Shown here in pieces: positions 53,372 to 62,433 of a stretch of 64,000 nucleotides of DNA. Position 1 is the first letter of the stretch. Each line of letters begins with the position of its first letter. Position numbers and translations under genes: made by a program. The notes under the pieces are model-generated. The model had not been told where the DNA came from. It searched no databases and was given only the letters and a program-made list of their open reading frames with translations. Source of the DNA: CBDBZL01 sp965213545 (GTDB lineage: Bacteria > Pseudomonadota > Alphaproteobacteria > Sphingomonadales > Sphingomonadaceae); NCBI GenBank assembly GCA_965213545.1, contig CBDBZL010000002.1, positions 186,001 through 250,000 of the forward strand. The letters run 5' to 3'.

Positions 53372-54055
53372 TTATCGCTGCGACCCGCTCATTTCGCGCG
53401 GGTTGATGCAATTGTCTTCCAAGCCACCGCGACAGGGGGGATATTCACCTTGGTGTGCCGCGGGTATCTGCTGCACGACCGCATTGCTGACATAATTTAC
53501 ATCGCCGGTCATGGCGCCCGGCCTGGTCATGTTCGTGCCAGTGGTGTTGTTCATCGTGCCCATCGTCTGGCCTGTAGTCCGATTGGTTCCGGCCATTCCA
53601 GGCTGCTGGCCCATGGTCTGATTGGTTCCAGTCATCCCCGGCGTCTGGTTCATGCTAGTAGCGCCGGTGGTCCCACGCGCCTGTGCCACCTGGTTGGTGA
53701 TCGAGGTCCAGGCGGTCTGCTGCTGGGTCGTAGGAAGATTATACACCTGCATCCTCTGGTCATCGGTCAGCATCCAGAAGGCGTTCTGCTGATCGGGCTG
53801 GAGGTTCCAGTAATAGGACTGCATGTCGCCATCGAGCCGGTCGTAGTCCGCACGCTGGTCTGTGTTCCAGCTATCATACATGCGGCGCTGATCGGTCGAC
53901 ATCTGCATCGGGGTGGATGTGTTATTTTGCATAGTCGTCATGCGATCGTTCTGCATGGTCGTCGTGCGATCGGTCTGCATCGTCCCGGTCTGCGCCACCG
54001 CGCCGGTCGCCAGCATGGTCAGGGCAGCCGCGCCGCCAAGTAAGATGTTCTTCAT
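53372..54055 (-). CDS. Secreted low-complexity Met/Thr/Gln/Asn-rich protein
   Basis: 227 residues. A signal peptide (NILLGGAAALTMLATGAVAQ) is followed by near-repeats of TTMQND/TTMQNN (about residues 28-44). Next come aromatic/DQ motifs such as SWNTDQRADYDRL, YYWNLQPDQQNAFWML and TDDQRMQVYNL, which repeat roughly every 16-17 residues. A long M/T/G/N/Q run lies near 115-170, and the end has NYVSNAVVQQIP and two cysteines. I recognise no named family. A stress-linked envelope protein is likely because of the EcfG-like promoter. The start MKNILLGG was chosen from the signal peptide. Confidence 0.65.
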   Translation of the reverse strand: MKNILLGGAAALTMLATGAVAQTGTMQTDRTTTMQNDRMTTMQNNTSTPMQMSTDQRRMYDSWNTDQRADYDRLDGDMQSYYWNLQPDQQNAFWMLTDDQRMQVYNLPTTQQQTAWTSITNQVAQARGTTGATSMNQTPGMTGTNQTMGQQPGMAGTNRTTGQTMGTMNNTTGTNMTRPGAMTGDVNYVSNAVVQQIPAAHQGEYPPCRGGLEDNCINPREMSGSQR

Positions 54056-54106
54056 CGTCGGTCTCCTCGTCATCATTCCACCCCGCAAGGTGATCTAATG
54101 TTTGAA

Positions 54107-54132
54107 AACGCAGCGTTACGCGGTGAGGTTCC
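54107..54132 (-). promoter_or_regulatory. EcfG-type promoter (GGAAC-N17-CGTT)
   Basis: On the minus strand GGAAC (54132-54128), 17 bases, then CGTT (54110-54107), about 50 bp before the start of the secreted protein at 54055. Both boxes match the consensus. Confidence 0.65.
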
Positions 54133-54200
54133 ATGTTCGCCGAACCCCGCGCCATCCGGCCGCCTTGCACGAACCGCCGCTGTTCCCTAGCTGTTCACTA

Positions 54201-56507
54201 GTGGATCAGCCCCCCGCCCTTCCTTCCGCTCACCCGCCCGACGAGGCTCCCGCCTGGCTCGCGCGGCTCAATCCGCCGCAGCGCGAGGCGGTGCTGACTA
54301 CCGAGGGTCCGGTGCTGATGCTGGCGGGCGCGGGCACGGGGAAAACCGCGGCTTTGACGGCCCGGCTGGCCTGGCTGGTGGGAACGCGAAAAGCCTGGCC
54401 AAGCGAGATCCTGTGCGTCACTTTCACCAACAAAGCGGCGCGCGAAATGCGCGAGCGCGTCGGCCGGTTGATCGGCGATGCGGTGGAGGGGATGCCGTGG
54501 CTCGGAACGTTCCACGCGATCTGCGCCAGAATGCTCCGCAAGCACGCCGAACTGGTGGGTCTTCAATCTAATTACACCATTCTGGACACCGATGATCAGC
54601 TGCGGCTGCTCAAGTCGCTGATAATCGAGAGCGAACTTGACGAGAAGCGCTGGCCGGCCCGTCAGCTTGCCGGGCTGATCGACGGCTGGAAGAACCGCGG
54701 GCTCAATCCCGGCGATCTCGACCCGGTCGACAACGAGGCCTTCGCCAATGGCATGGGCCAGCGGCTCTACCGCCTCTATCAGGAGCGGCTCGGCGCGCTC
54801 AACGCCTGCGATTTCGGCGACCTGATGCTCCACATGCTCAATATCCTGCGCCGTCACGAGGATATTCTCGCGCTCTACCGCAAGCGGTTCAAATATGTCC
54901 TGGTGGACGAATATCAGGACACCAACGCCGTCCAGTACTTGTGGCTGCGCCTGCTGGCGCAGGAGCGGCGCAACATCTGCGTTGTCGGCGATGATGACCA
55001 GTCGATCTATTCCTGGCGCGGGGCGGAAGTGGCCAATATCCTGCGGTTCGAGAAGGATTTCCCAGGCGCCAAGGTGGTCCGGCTCGAGCAGAATTACCGC
55101 TCGACGCCGCAGATATTGGCGACCGCGGGCGGTCTGATCGCAGCCAATTCGCAGCGCCTGGGCAAGACGCTGTGGACCGAGCTGGAAGCCGGCGAGAAGG
55201 TGCGCGTGATCGGCGTTTGGGACGGGCCCGAGGAGGCGCGGCGGGTGGGCGAGGAGATCGAGCGGCTCGAGCACGAAGGTGCGGGGCTCGACCAGGTCGC
55301 CATCCTCGTGCGTGCGCAATATCAGACGCGCGAGTTCGAGGATCGGTTCATCCAGATCGGCCTCAACTACCGGATCATCGGCGGTTTCAGGTTTTACGAG
55401 CGGGCCGAGGTCCGCGATGCGCTGGCATATTTGCGGGTCGTCGCGCAGCCGGCGGACGGGCTGGCATTCGAGCGGATCTACAATCAGCCCAAGCGTGGCC
55501 TTGGCGCCAAGACGCTGGAGGCAATGCATCGCCATGCACGGGCCACCGGCCTGCCACTCGCCGCTGCGGCGCTGGAGCTGGTGGACAGCGACGAGCTTCC
55601 CGTGCGCGCGCGCAAGACCATCGCCGGGCTTATGACGGGCTTCCTCAACTGGCGCGAACTTGCGGACAAGGTCTCGCCGGCCCAGTTGCTACGCACCGTG
55701 CTCGAACAATCGGGCTATGACGCCATGCTCGCCGCCGATCGCTCGGCCGAGGCGGCGGGGCGGGCGGACAACCTGGTCGAGCTTGCCCGGGCGATGGAAG
55801 AGTACGAGACGCTCGGCGATTTCCTCGAGCACGTCTCGCTGGTGATGGACAATGACCGCGCCGACGACGGCGAGAAGGTCACCATCATGACCATGCACGC
55901 GGCCAAGGGGCTGGAGTTCGATCATGTCTTCCTGCCCGGCTGGGAGGAGGGCGTGTTCCCCTCGCAGCGCGCGCTCGACGAGGGCGGGCTTACCAGCCTG
56001 GAGGAAGAGCGGCGCCTGGCCTATGTCGCCATCACCCGCGCCCGGCGCCGCTGCACGATCCTGCACGCCGCGAACCGGCGGATCTATGGCCAGTGGACAA
56101 GCTCTATCCCCTCCCGCTTCGTCGAGGAACTGCCCGATGAGCACGTCAGTACCGAGACCACGATGACGGTCGGCGCGTCGCTGTGGCGGGCCAACTGGAG
56201 CGAGACCGACGACCCGTTCGCGCATCTCGCCTCCGTCGCGCCCGAACGCGCGGACGCGCGGGGACCGGGCTGGCAGCGCGCGCTGGCGACCGGCTACGAG
56301 ACCGCCCCCGCCCGAATCCGCGAGAACACCAAAAGCGCCGCCAGCTTCGCGGCCAAACCGCGCGGGGATATCGCGATGGGTGCGCGCGTGTTCCACGACA
56401 AGTTCGGTTATGGCGAGGTGGTGGGGCAGGAGGGCAACAAGCTGGAGATCGAGTTCGAAAGCAGCGGCAGGAAGCGGGTGATCGATAGCTTCGTCAGGGT
56501 GGTCTGA
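54201..56507 (+). CDS. uvrD: UvrD/PcrA-type DNA helicase
   Basis: 768 residues from the GTG (DQPPALPSAHPPDEAPAWLA); a longer frame reads to 54102 but adds a non-family stretch. Superfamily I motifs are intact: LMLAGAGTGKTAALTARLAW, CVTFTNKAAREMRERV, VLVDEYQDTN, VVGDDDQSIYSWRGA, VTIMTMHAAKGLEFDHVF and YVAITRARRR. The C-terminal ~60 residues form the polymerase-binding region typical of PcrA/UvrD. It acts in nucleotide excision repair and mismatch repair. Confidence 0.95.
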   Translation: MDQPPALPSAHPPDEAPAWLARLNPPQREAVLTTEGPVLMLAGAGTGKTAALTARLAWLVGTRKAWPSEILCVTFTNKAAREMRERVGRLIGDAVEGMPWLGTFHAICARMLRKHAELVGLQSNYTILDTDDQLRLLKSLIIESELDEKRWPARQLAGLIDGWKNRGLNPGDLDPVDNEAFANGMGQRLYRLYQERLGALNACDFGDLMLHMLNILRRHEDILALYRKRFKYVLVDEYQDTNAVQYLWLRLLAQERRNICVVGDDDQSIYSWRGAEVANILRFEKDFPGAKVVRLEQNYRSTPQILATAGGLIAANSQRLGKTLWTELEAGEKVRVIGVWDGPEEARRVGEEIERLEHEGAGLDQVAILVRAQYQTREFEDRFIQIGLNYRIIGGFRFYERAEVRDALAYLRVVAQPADGLAFERIYNQPKRGLGAKTLEAMHRHARATGLPLAAAALELVDSDELPVRARKTIAGLMTGFLNWRELADKVSPAQLLRTVLEQSGYDAMLAADRSAEAAGRADNLVELARAMEEYETLGDFLEHVSLVMDNDRADDGEKVTIMTMHAAKGLEFDHVFLPGWEEGVFPSQRALDEGGLTSLEEERRLAYVAITRARRRCTILHAANRRIYGQWTSSIPSRFVEELPDEHVSTETTMTVGASLWRANWSETDDPFAHLASVAPERADARGPGWQRALATGYETAPARIRENTKSAASFAAKPRGDIAMGARVFHDKFGYGEVVGQEGNKLEIEFESSGRKRVIDSFVRVV

Positions 56508-56618
56508 AGATGACTGCGCGCGCCCATCGCCAGCTCAGATACGGCCGGAATTTGGCTTTCCTAACAATGGTTTAATCTATTTGACGATCGCAGACCTTGC
56601 ACGCCTTGCCGCTCGCGC

Positions 56619-56644
56619 GGAACGGGCCGTCGGGATCGATCCTT
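56619..56644 (+). promoter_or_regulatory. Possible degenerate EcfG-like promoter for the ferritin-like locus
   Basis: GGAAC (56619-56623), 17 bases, then CCTT in place of CGTT. It lies 34 bp before the start codon of the broken ferritin-like gene. Confidence 0.3.
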
Positions 56645-56677
56645 CCATGGACGAACCTTGTTTGCAGGAGACCACCC

Positions 56678-57963
56678 ATGAGCTTCAACCCCATGACCGA
56701 ACGCGGCATTCCGCTTGAGCGCCAGCTGCGCAACTGGTCCGAGCTGAACGTCGCGCCATATGATACGCGCGCCGTGCATCCCTACACGCGCTGTCGGACG
56801 ATCTTCATGAACGGCGTCGAGGTGGAGGCGATCATCAACTCGCACCAGTCCGCTCGGCACACCGCCGATACCGGTATCAAGCAAAAGCTCGCGCTGGTCC
56901 GTCGGGTCGAGCAGCAGCAGCAGAAAGCGATCAACTGGCTAATCCCGGGTAACGAGAGCACGATTGCCCGGACCATCGGCTACGAGCAGGTCGCGGTCGA
57001 TCTGACCGCCTGGCTCGCTCGGAACGAGCCCGAACCTTACCTGAAGAAGGTCTACGACTTCGCGTTGCTCGAGGACTTCGACCATCTGTATCGCTATGCC
57101 AATCTCATGGACCTCATGGGGGGGGGCGGAAGGTCGAGGAGATCACCGGCGATCTGACCGAGATCCTGCTGGGCCGGCCGACCATCTTCCAACACCGCGA
57201 CCCGCATGACGAATTGCGGCGGCCGATGACGCTGACCGCGGCGGACACCCGGTCGGTGATGAACGCCATTTCGATCGTCGCGGCCGAGCAGCAGACGATG
57301 AACTTCTAATTGAATGCCGGAAACATCCCCGAAGATCCTCTCGCACGCGGACTTTACCTCGAGATCGCACAGATCGAGGAGGAGCACGTCACACACTACG
57401 AGTCGATCCTCGACCCGACCATGGGCTGGCTGACCAACCTGGTGCTGCACGAGTACAACGAGTGCTGGCTTTACTGGTCGTGCATGCAGACCGAGACGGA
57501 CAACCGGATCAGGGCGCTGTGGGAGCTGCACCTTGGAATGGAGATAGAGCACCTGCGCATCGCCTGTGAGATGCTGGAGCAGGTGGACGGGATCGATCCG
57601 CAGAGCTTCCTTCCAGCTGCAGGGTTCTCGGAACCGCTCACCTTCGAGCCGAACAAGGAGTATGTCCGCGACGTGCTGCGACGCACGGTCGACTGGACAG
57701 GCTTCGATGCGCAGTTCGTGCCGGTTGACGACCTGCCGCCCGATCATCGCTTCTTCGCCTATCAGAACGTAGTCAACGAGGGCGGCGTGCCGATCGAGCA
57801 GGTGATCGAGCGCCGCCGTTCCGAGAAGGGCGATGAGTACCGCTTGGCCACCGACGGCGACCACCCGGTCGAAGCCCTGTGTGAGGATGGGCCGCACGAG
57901 AAGCTGGGCTATTATCGCGCCGGCAGGACCTCGGCTCCCTCGCGCGTGCTGGAGGAGGCTTGA
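56678..57963 (+). pseudogene. Ferritin-like diiron protein, broken by a frameshift and a stop
   Basis: Three segments in two frames rebuild one ~430-residue protein. From 56678 (GCAGGAG upstream, MSFNPMTERGIPLERQLRNW) the frame stays open through FALLEDFDHLYRYANLMDLM to a G9 run (57118-57126). The next part (KVEEITGDLTEILLGRPTIF to AAEQQTMNF) is in another frame and ends at TAA 57307-57309. The reading then continues in that same frame as LNAGNIPEDPLARGLYLEIA, with ferritin-type IEEEHVTHYESILDP and HLGMEIEHLRIACEML. Tyrosine at the stop would restore a QQTMNFY pattern. Unbroken versions would bind a diiron site. Sequencing error cannot be ruled out. Confidence 0.75.
57118..57126 (+). repeat. 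G9 homopolymer at a frameshift
   Basis: Nine G in a coding frame. A 7- or 10-base run would join the two ferritin-like frames. Confidence 0.8.
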
Positions 57964-57966
57964 GCA

Positions 57967-58490
57967 ATGGCGGGCAAGGTCAAGAACGTCGTCGACAAGG
58001 TTACTGACTGCGTTAGCGGCACGGTCGGCAAGATAAGCGCGTCGACCACCACCACAGCGCCGACGGCTTCGTCGAAAGCGCGACCATCGGCGACCTGTAC
58101 GAGATCGCCGCGGCGCGGGTGGCGCTTTCGCGATCGCGCAATGAACCCGTGCGGGCGATGGCGGCGAAGATGATCGGGGATCACATCACCAGCAAGCACC
58201 ATCTCGATGCGCCGCTCGAGATGAACGAGACGCGCGGCGTCACCCGGCTGGCGATGAAGCTCGATTCCCGGCGCGAGGGAATGGTCGAGCATCTCGAGAA
58301 CGCCCCCGATGACGCTTTCGACAGCACCTATCTCGATCAGCAGGTGCTGGCGCATGAGGAGACCGTCTCGCTGATGCGCAGCTACAGCCAGGGTGGCGAC
58401 AATGCGCAACTGCGCTCCTACGCAAGCGGCACGCTACCGGTGGTCGAGCGGCATCTGGCGAAAATGAAAATAATAAGAGCGCAGCTGTGA
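57967..58490 (+). pseudogene. DUF4142-like protein with internal frameshift
   Basis: The start MAGKVKNVVDKVTDCVSGTV lies three bases after the ferritin-like gene. Around 58026-58050 the similarity jumps frame: the natural continuation SADGFVESATIGDLYEIAAA to ERHLAKMKIIRAQL is in another frame, which runs open to 58490. The first frame instead gives a basic, non-family tail. The C-terminal part is a helical DUF4142 (ferritin-like fold) protein with AHEETVSLMRSY. Both adjacent genes are broken, so the locus seems to be decaying, unless the assembly has errors here. Confidence 0.68.
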
Positions 58491-58560
58491 TCGCGCTGAG
58501 CCCGGCCGTGTTCGATAACGCGCCGGGCTCAGTTCGCTCGCGTCGCGGTCCGGCGGTGCG

Positions 58561-59949
58561 TCAGCCCGCCGAGACGTTGAGGAACCCGGGCATCGGTCCG
58601 TTCCACTCGCCCGCGGGGACAGGTTCCTCCCCTTCCCGCTCCTCCCGGCCCCGCCGTGGACGGGGCTGCGCGCGAGTATCGGGGTCGCGACGCTCGGAGA
58701 CCGGCGGGCGTGCCAGCGCTTCCGGTCGATCGTCCCCCCCGCTGCCTCGGTCCTGATCGCGACGACGCGAGCGATCGGGCCGCGTCTCGGCTTTCCTGGC
58801 CTTGGGAGCAGCGACCGGGGGCGCTCCGCCCCCTTCGCCCCACACATATTCCGAAATGCTCAGCCCCGTGAGCTTCTCGACATTGGCCAGCGCTTCTGCA
58901 TCTTCCGGGGTAACGAAAGTGAAGGCGATCCCCGTCGCGCCCGCGCGCCCGGTACGGCCGATCCGGTGGATATAGTCATCGGGATGCCAGGGCGTGTCGT
59001 AGTTGAACACGTGGCTCACGCCCTTGATGTCCAGTCCGCGCGCGGCGACATCGCTTGCCACCAGGATATTGATCTCACCCGCACGGAAGCGCGCCAGTTC
59101 GGCCATCCGGCTTTGCTGATCCATGTCGCCATGAATCTCCCCCGAAGCCATTCCATGCTTGCGCAGGTCCTTATTAAGGTCACGCACCGTCGTCTTGCGG
59201 TTGGCGAAGATCATCGCGGTGGACACATCGTCGGTCTGCAGCAGATAGCGTAGCGCCTGCTTCTTCTTGCGCGACGACAGCGAGATCTTGGCCTGGACGA
59301 TGTTCTCGTTGGCGGTTGCCGGGCGCGCGACCTCGATAAGCTTGGGAGCGTTCAGGAAACGATCGGCCAGCTTCTTGATCGGTCCCGGCATCGTGGCGCT
59401 GAACAGCAGCGTCTGGCGCGTGGTGGGCAGTTTCTCGCAGATGAACTCAATATCGGGGATGAAGCCCATGTCGAGCATGCGGTCCGCCTCGTCGATGACC
59501 AGCAGGTCGCAACCGGTCAGCAGGATCTTGCCGCGCTCGAACAGGTCCATCAGCCGGCCGGGCGTGGCGATAAGGACATCGACACCCTCGTCGAGCGCCT
59601 TGACCTGGTCGCCCATCTGCACCCCGCCAATCAGCAGCGCGAGTGTGAGATCATGGTTGGCGCCGTATTTCTCGAAGTTGTCGGCCACCTGCATGGCCAA
59701 TTCGCGCGTGGGCTCGAGGATAAGTGAGCGCGGCATCCGCGCGCGCCGGCGACCCGAAGCCAGGATGTCGATCATGGGCAGCACAAAGCTGGCGGTCTTG
59801 CCGGTGCCCGTCTGGGCCACTGCGATCAGATCCTTCATCATCTGGATCTGCGGGATCGCCTGAGCCTGGATCGGCGTGGGCTCGGTATAGCCGGCAGCCT
59901 CGACCGCATGCAGCAGCTTGTCGGATAGGCCGAGATCGGCAAAGGTCAT
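58561..59949 (-). CDS. rhlE: DEAD-box ATP-dependent RNA helicase, RhlE type
   Basis: 462 residues. Walker A AVAQTGTGKT, LEPTRELAMQVADNF, VIDEADRMLDMGF, the SAT motif and HRIGRTGRAG are intact. The C-terminal ~110 residues are rich in R, P, D and E and probably bind RNA. The start MTFADLGLSDKLLHAV fits the Q motif position. It is likely to help ribosome assembly or RNA decay in the cold. Confidence 0.92.
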   Translation of the reverse strand: MTFADLGLSDKLLHAVEAAGYTEPTPIQAQAIPQIQMMKDLIAVAQTGTGKTASFVLPMIDILASGRRRARMPRSLILEPTRELAMQVADNFEKYGANHDLTLALLIGGVQMGDQVKALDEGVDVLIATPGRLMDLFERGKILLTGCDLLVIDEADRMLDMGFIPDIEFICEKLPTTRQTLLFSATMPGPIKKLADRFLNAPKLIEVARPATANENIVQAKISLSSRKKKQALRYLLQTDDVSTAMIFANRKTTVRDLNKDLRKHGMASGEIHGDMDQQSRMAELARFRAGEINILVASDVAARGLDIKGVSHVFNYDTPWHPDDYIHRIGRTGRAGATGIAFTFVTPEDAEALANVEKLTGLSISEYVWGEGGGAPPVAAPKARKAETRPDRSRRRDQDRGSGGDDRPEALARPPVSERRDPDTRAQPRPRRGREEREGEEPVPAGEWNGPMPGFLNVSAG

Positions 59950-60095
59950 AAGGCGGGCAATGTCCGGATGGGGCAATCGTTGCGCTGGGTGGCACGCTCT
60001 GTCGCCCGGCGCGCCTTCAAGGGCGCTCCTGCGACGCTCCACGCCTAGGCAGAGAAGGCTCCGAAAGTCAACAAATCCGGACAGTCGGACATCGC

Positions 60096-60707
60096 CTAGT
60101 CCCGAACCGCGACAAGACTATGCAGGCTCTCGATGCGGCAGGCCATCCCCATGCGCGACTGGACAAGATCGCGCAAGACGCACAGGTCGCCATCCTCGCT
60201 GCGCTCGACATAGAACCCGGCATAGAACGCACGCGCATTGCACGCTCGCTCGAGCCGCGCCGACAGAATGCGCCGGTCACGCATGAACAGCAGCAGACGG
60301 TTCTGCGCGACAGGCTGCACGGCGCTGATCGTGTCCATGCCCACGCAAGGCTCGTGCTCGACTTCGGCGTAACTTTCGGACCGGGTGCGGCGAGGAAGCG
60401 AAGCCAGCATTCGCTCACGCTGCGCCTGGCTGGCGGGGGATACCCGAACAATGATCCGCCGCTCGATGCGGACCTGGTTCTGCGGCTCGTGTCGATGGGC
60501 GCGCTCCAGCATGCGCAAGGCCTGGGTGCCCTGCTGGTCATTGCTGAAGCCCAGCTCCGGGCGAGGATGCTTGGGGGAATTGTTGGCGACGGGCGTCACA
60601 GGCGAAGCGCTCACTGGCGAGGATTGCTGGACGTCCGAGCTCGACAAGCCCATCCAGGCGGGCAATAGGAGGGCCAGCGGATAGAAGAGGGGCTTCAAAG
60701 CATTCAT
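60096..60707 (-). CDS. Secreted protein of unknown function
   Basis: 203 residues with a signal peptide or anchor (LKPLFYPLALLLPAWMGLSS). A proline/serine-rich linker leads to VRIERRIIVRVSPA and a conserved-looking C-terminus with RLERACNARAFYAGFYVERS, DLCVLRDLVQSRMGMACRIE and several cysteines. It resembles secreted sphingomonad proteins of no known role. It is upstream of rhlE on the same strand, 146 bp away. Confidence 0.62.
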   Translation of the reverse strand: MNALKPLFYPLALLLPAWMGLSSSDVQQSSPVSASPVTPVANNSPKHPRPELGFSNDQQGTQALRMLERAHRHEPQNQVRIERRIIVRVSPASQAQRERMLASLPRRTRSESYAEVEHEPCVGMDTISAVQPVAQNRLLLFMRDRRILSARLERACNARAFYAGFYVERSEDGDLCVLRDLVQSRMGMACRIESLHSLVAVRD

Positions 60708-60857
60708 GTCGCGGCAGCCGGGTTAGCGCACGCCTTTGCCAAGACGCCGTGCCCCCGGCTTTAGGTGGGACGATTGAATGGCCGGTGAACCTTGGCCCGC
60801 ACCCGTCATCCGCCGGCGCCCTTTCAAACCGCGTGCCCTGCTGGCAAGGCGGGCACG

Positions 60858-62324
60858 ATGAAGCCTGATGCCACATCGCCGCAAGGCAGCACGTTCCTCG
60901 AAGAGGCGGGCATGATCCTTGGCGCTGGCGGGCTGACGCGCGACCCCGACCTTCTCGACCCATGGCTGACCGATTGGCGCGGCAGGTATGTCGGCCGCGC
61001 GTTGGCGATGGCCTCGCCGCGCTCGACACAAGAAGTGGCCTCGCTCGTTGCGCTATGCGCGCGTCACCGGGTTCCCATCGTGCCACAGGGGGGCAATAGC
61101 GGCATGTCGGGCGGTGCCACACCCGATGAGAGCGGGGCGGCGATCCTGCTTTCCCTGAGGCGGATGAACCAGGTCCGGCGGTTCGATCATGCCGCGCGCG
61201 AGATAACGCTCGAGGCCGGCGTGGTGCTCCAGCAGCTGCACGAGATCGCCGCGCAGGAAGGGCTGCGCTTTCCGCTCACGCTGGGGGGAAAGGGGTCGGC
61301 CACGATAGGCGGGCTCATCGCCACCAATGCCGGGGGGACGCAGGTGCTGCGCCACGGCACGATGCGGGCGCAGGTGATGGGCCTTGAGGCGGTGCTCGCC
61401 GATGGCGGTGTGCTCGACACCTTGGCACCGCTCAAGAAGGACAATCGTGGTTTCGATGTCAAGCAGCTGATGATCGGCTCGGAAGGCACGCTGGGCATTA
61501 TCACCGCAGCGACCTTGCGGCTTGTCCCCGCAATGGCCGGGCGGCTCGTGCTGTGGGCGGGGCTTGGCGATATCCATGCCGCGCGTGCCCTGCTGCTTCA
61601 TACCGAGCACCGCGCGGGCGAGGCGCTCGAGGCGTTCGAGGTGCTCCCAGCAGAATGTCTCGATGCCGTTCTCGCGCATCTGCCGCAGGCTCGCCCCCCA
61701 CTTGCCAGCCCGCATCGCTGGCACGCGCTTGTCGAGTTGGTATCCCCGCACGCCGGTGAGAGCGAACTCCGATCCCTCGCCGACGAATTGCTCGAGAGCG
61801 CGCTTGCCGAGGGTGTCATCCAGGATGCAACGATCGCCGCCAACGAGGCTCAGGCCGAGGCGTTGTGGACCTTGCGTGACGAAATTTCGCCTGCCGAACG
61901 GGCGTTGGGGCCCGCGGTGCAGCATGACATCTCGGTTCCGGTCGCACGAATGGCGGATTTCGTCTCGCATGCGATACACGAAGTGGAACAGGCCTTTCCC
62001 GGATCGAAGGCGATCGCCTTTGGTCATCTGGGCGATGGCAATGTCCATTTCCACATCCGCGCACCTGTTGGCGTGGATCGCAGCCGCTGGGAGTTGGACG
62101 AAAGCAAGGCAATGAGCGCTTTCGTGCACGACCTGGTGAGCGATGCGGGCGGTTCGATCAGTGCCGAGCACGGGATCGGTCAATTGAAGGTGGACGAACT
62201 GGCGCGGCTTGCCGACCCGGTGCGGCTCGCGGTGATGCGCAGCATCAAGCATGCGCTCGATCCGCACGGCATCCTCAATCCCGGCAAGCTCGTACCGCTT
62301 GCGCCACCCAAGGCCAGCGCCTAG
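60858..62324 (+). CDS. FAD-binding oxidoreductase, GlcD / D-2-hydroxyacid dehydrogenase type
   Basis: 488 residues of the FAD_binding_4/FAD-oxidase_C family. The FAD site reads VPIVPQGGNSGMSGGATPDE, IGGLIATNAGGTQVLRHGTM and LMIGSEGTLGIITAATLRLV. The C-terminal substrate part has FGHLGDGNVHFHI and SAEHGIGQLKVDELA, whose histidines bind metal and hydroxyacid. It oxidises a D-2-hydroxyacid such as D-lactate, D-2-hydroxyglutarate or glycolate; the choice cannot be made by eye. The start MKPDATSPQG follows the alignment. Confidence 0.88.
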   Translation: MKPDATSPQGSTFLEEAGMILGAGGLTRDPDLLDPWLTDWRGRYVGRALAMASPRSTQEVASLVALCARHRVPIVPQGGNSGMSGGATPDESGAAILLSLRRMNQVRRFDHAAREITLEAGVVLQQLHEIAAQEGLRFPLTLGGKGSATIGGLIATNAGGTQVLRHGTMRAQVMGLEAVLADGGVLDTLAPLKKDNRGFDVKQLMIGSEGTLGIITAATLRLVPAMAGRLVLWAGLGDIHAARALLLHTEHRAGEALEAFEVLPAECLDAVLAHLPQARPPLASPHRWHALVELVSPHAGESELRSLADELLESALAEGVIQDATIAANEAQAEALWTLRDEISPAERALGPAVQHDISVPVARMADFVSHAIHEVEQAFPGSKAIAFGHLGDGNVHFHIRAPVGVDRSRWELDESKAMSAFVHDLVSDAGGSISAEHGIGQLKVDELARLADPVRLAVMRSIKHALDPHGILNPGKLVPLAPPKASA

Positions 62325-62433
62325 AGCGCCACGCGCCCGGCAAGCCCTTCGCGTCCGGTCCGGTTGGACAGGCACCTGCCAGGGTGGCAATCCGATCAAG
62401 CTCCCCCGCGTTCTTTCCTTGGAGACAGCAGAC

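Noticed and set aside
57118..57126. Phase variation by the G9 tract
   Set aside because: A second lesion (TAA at 57307) in the same gene means slippage alone would not restore the protein.
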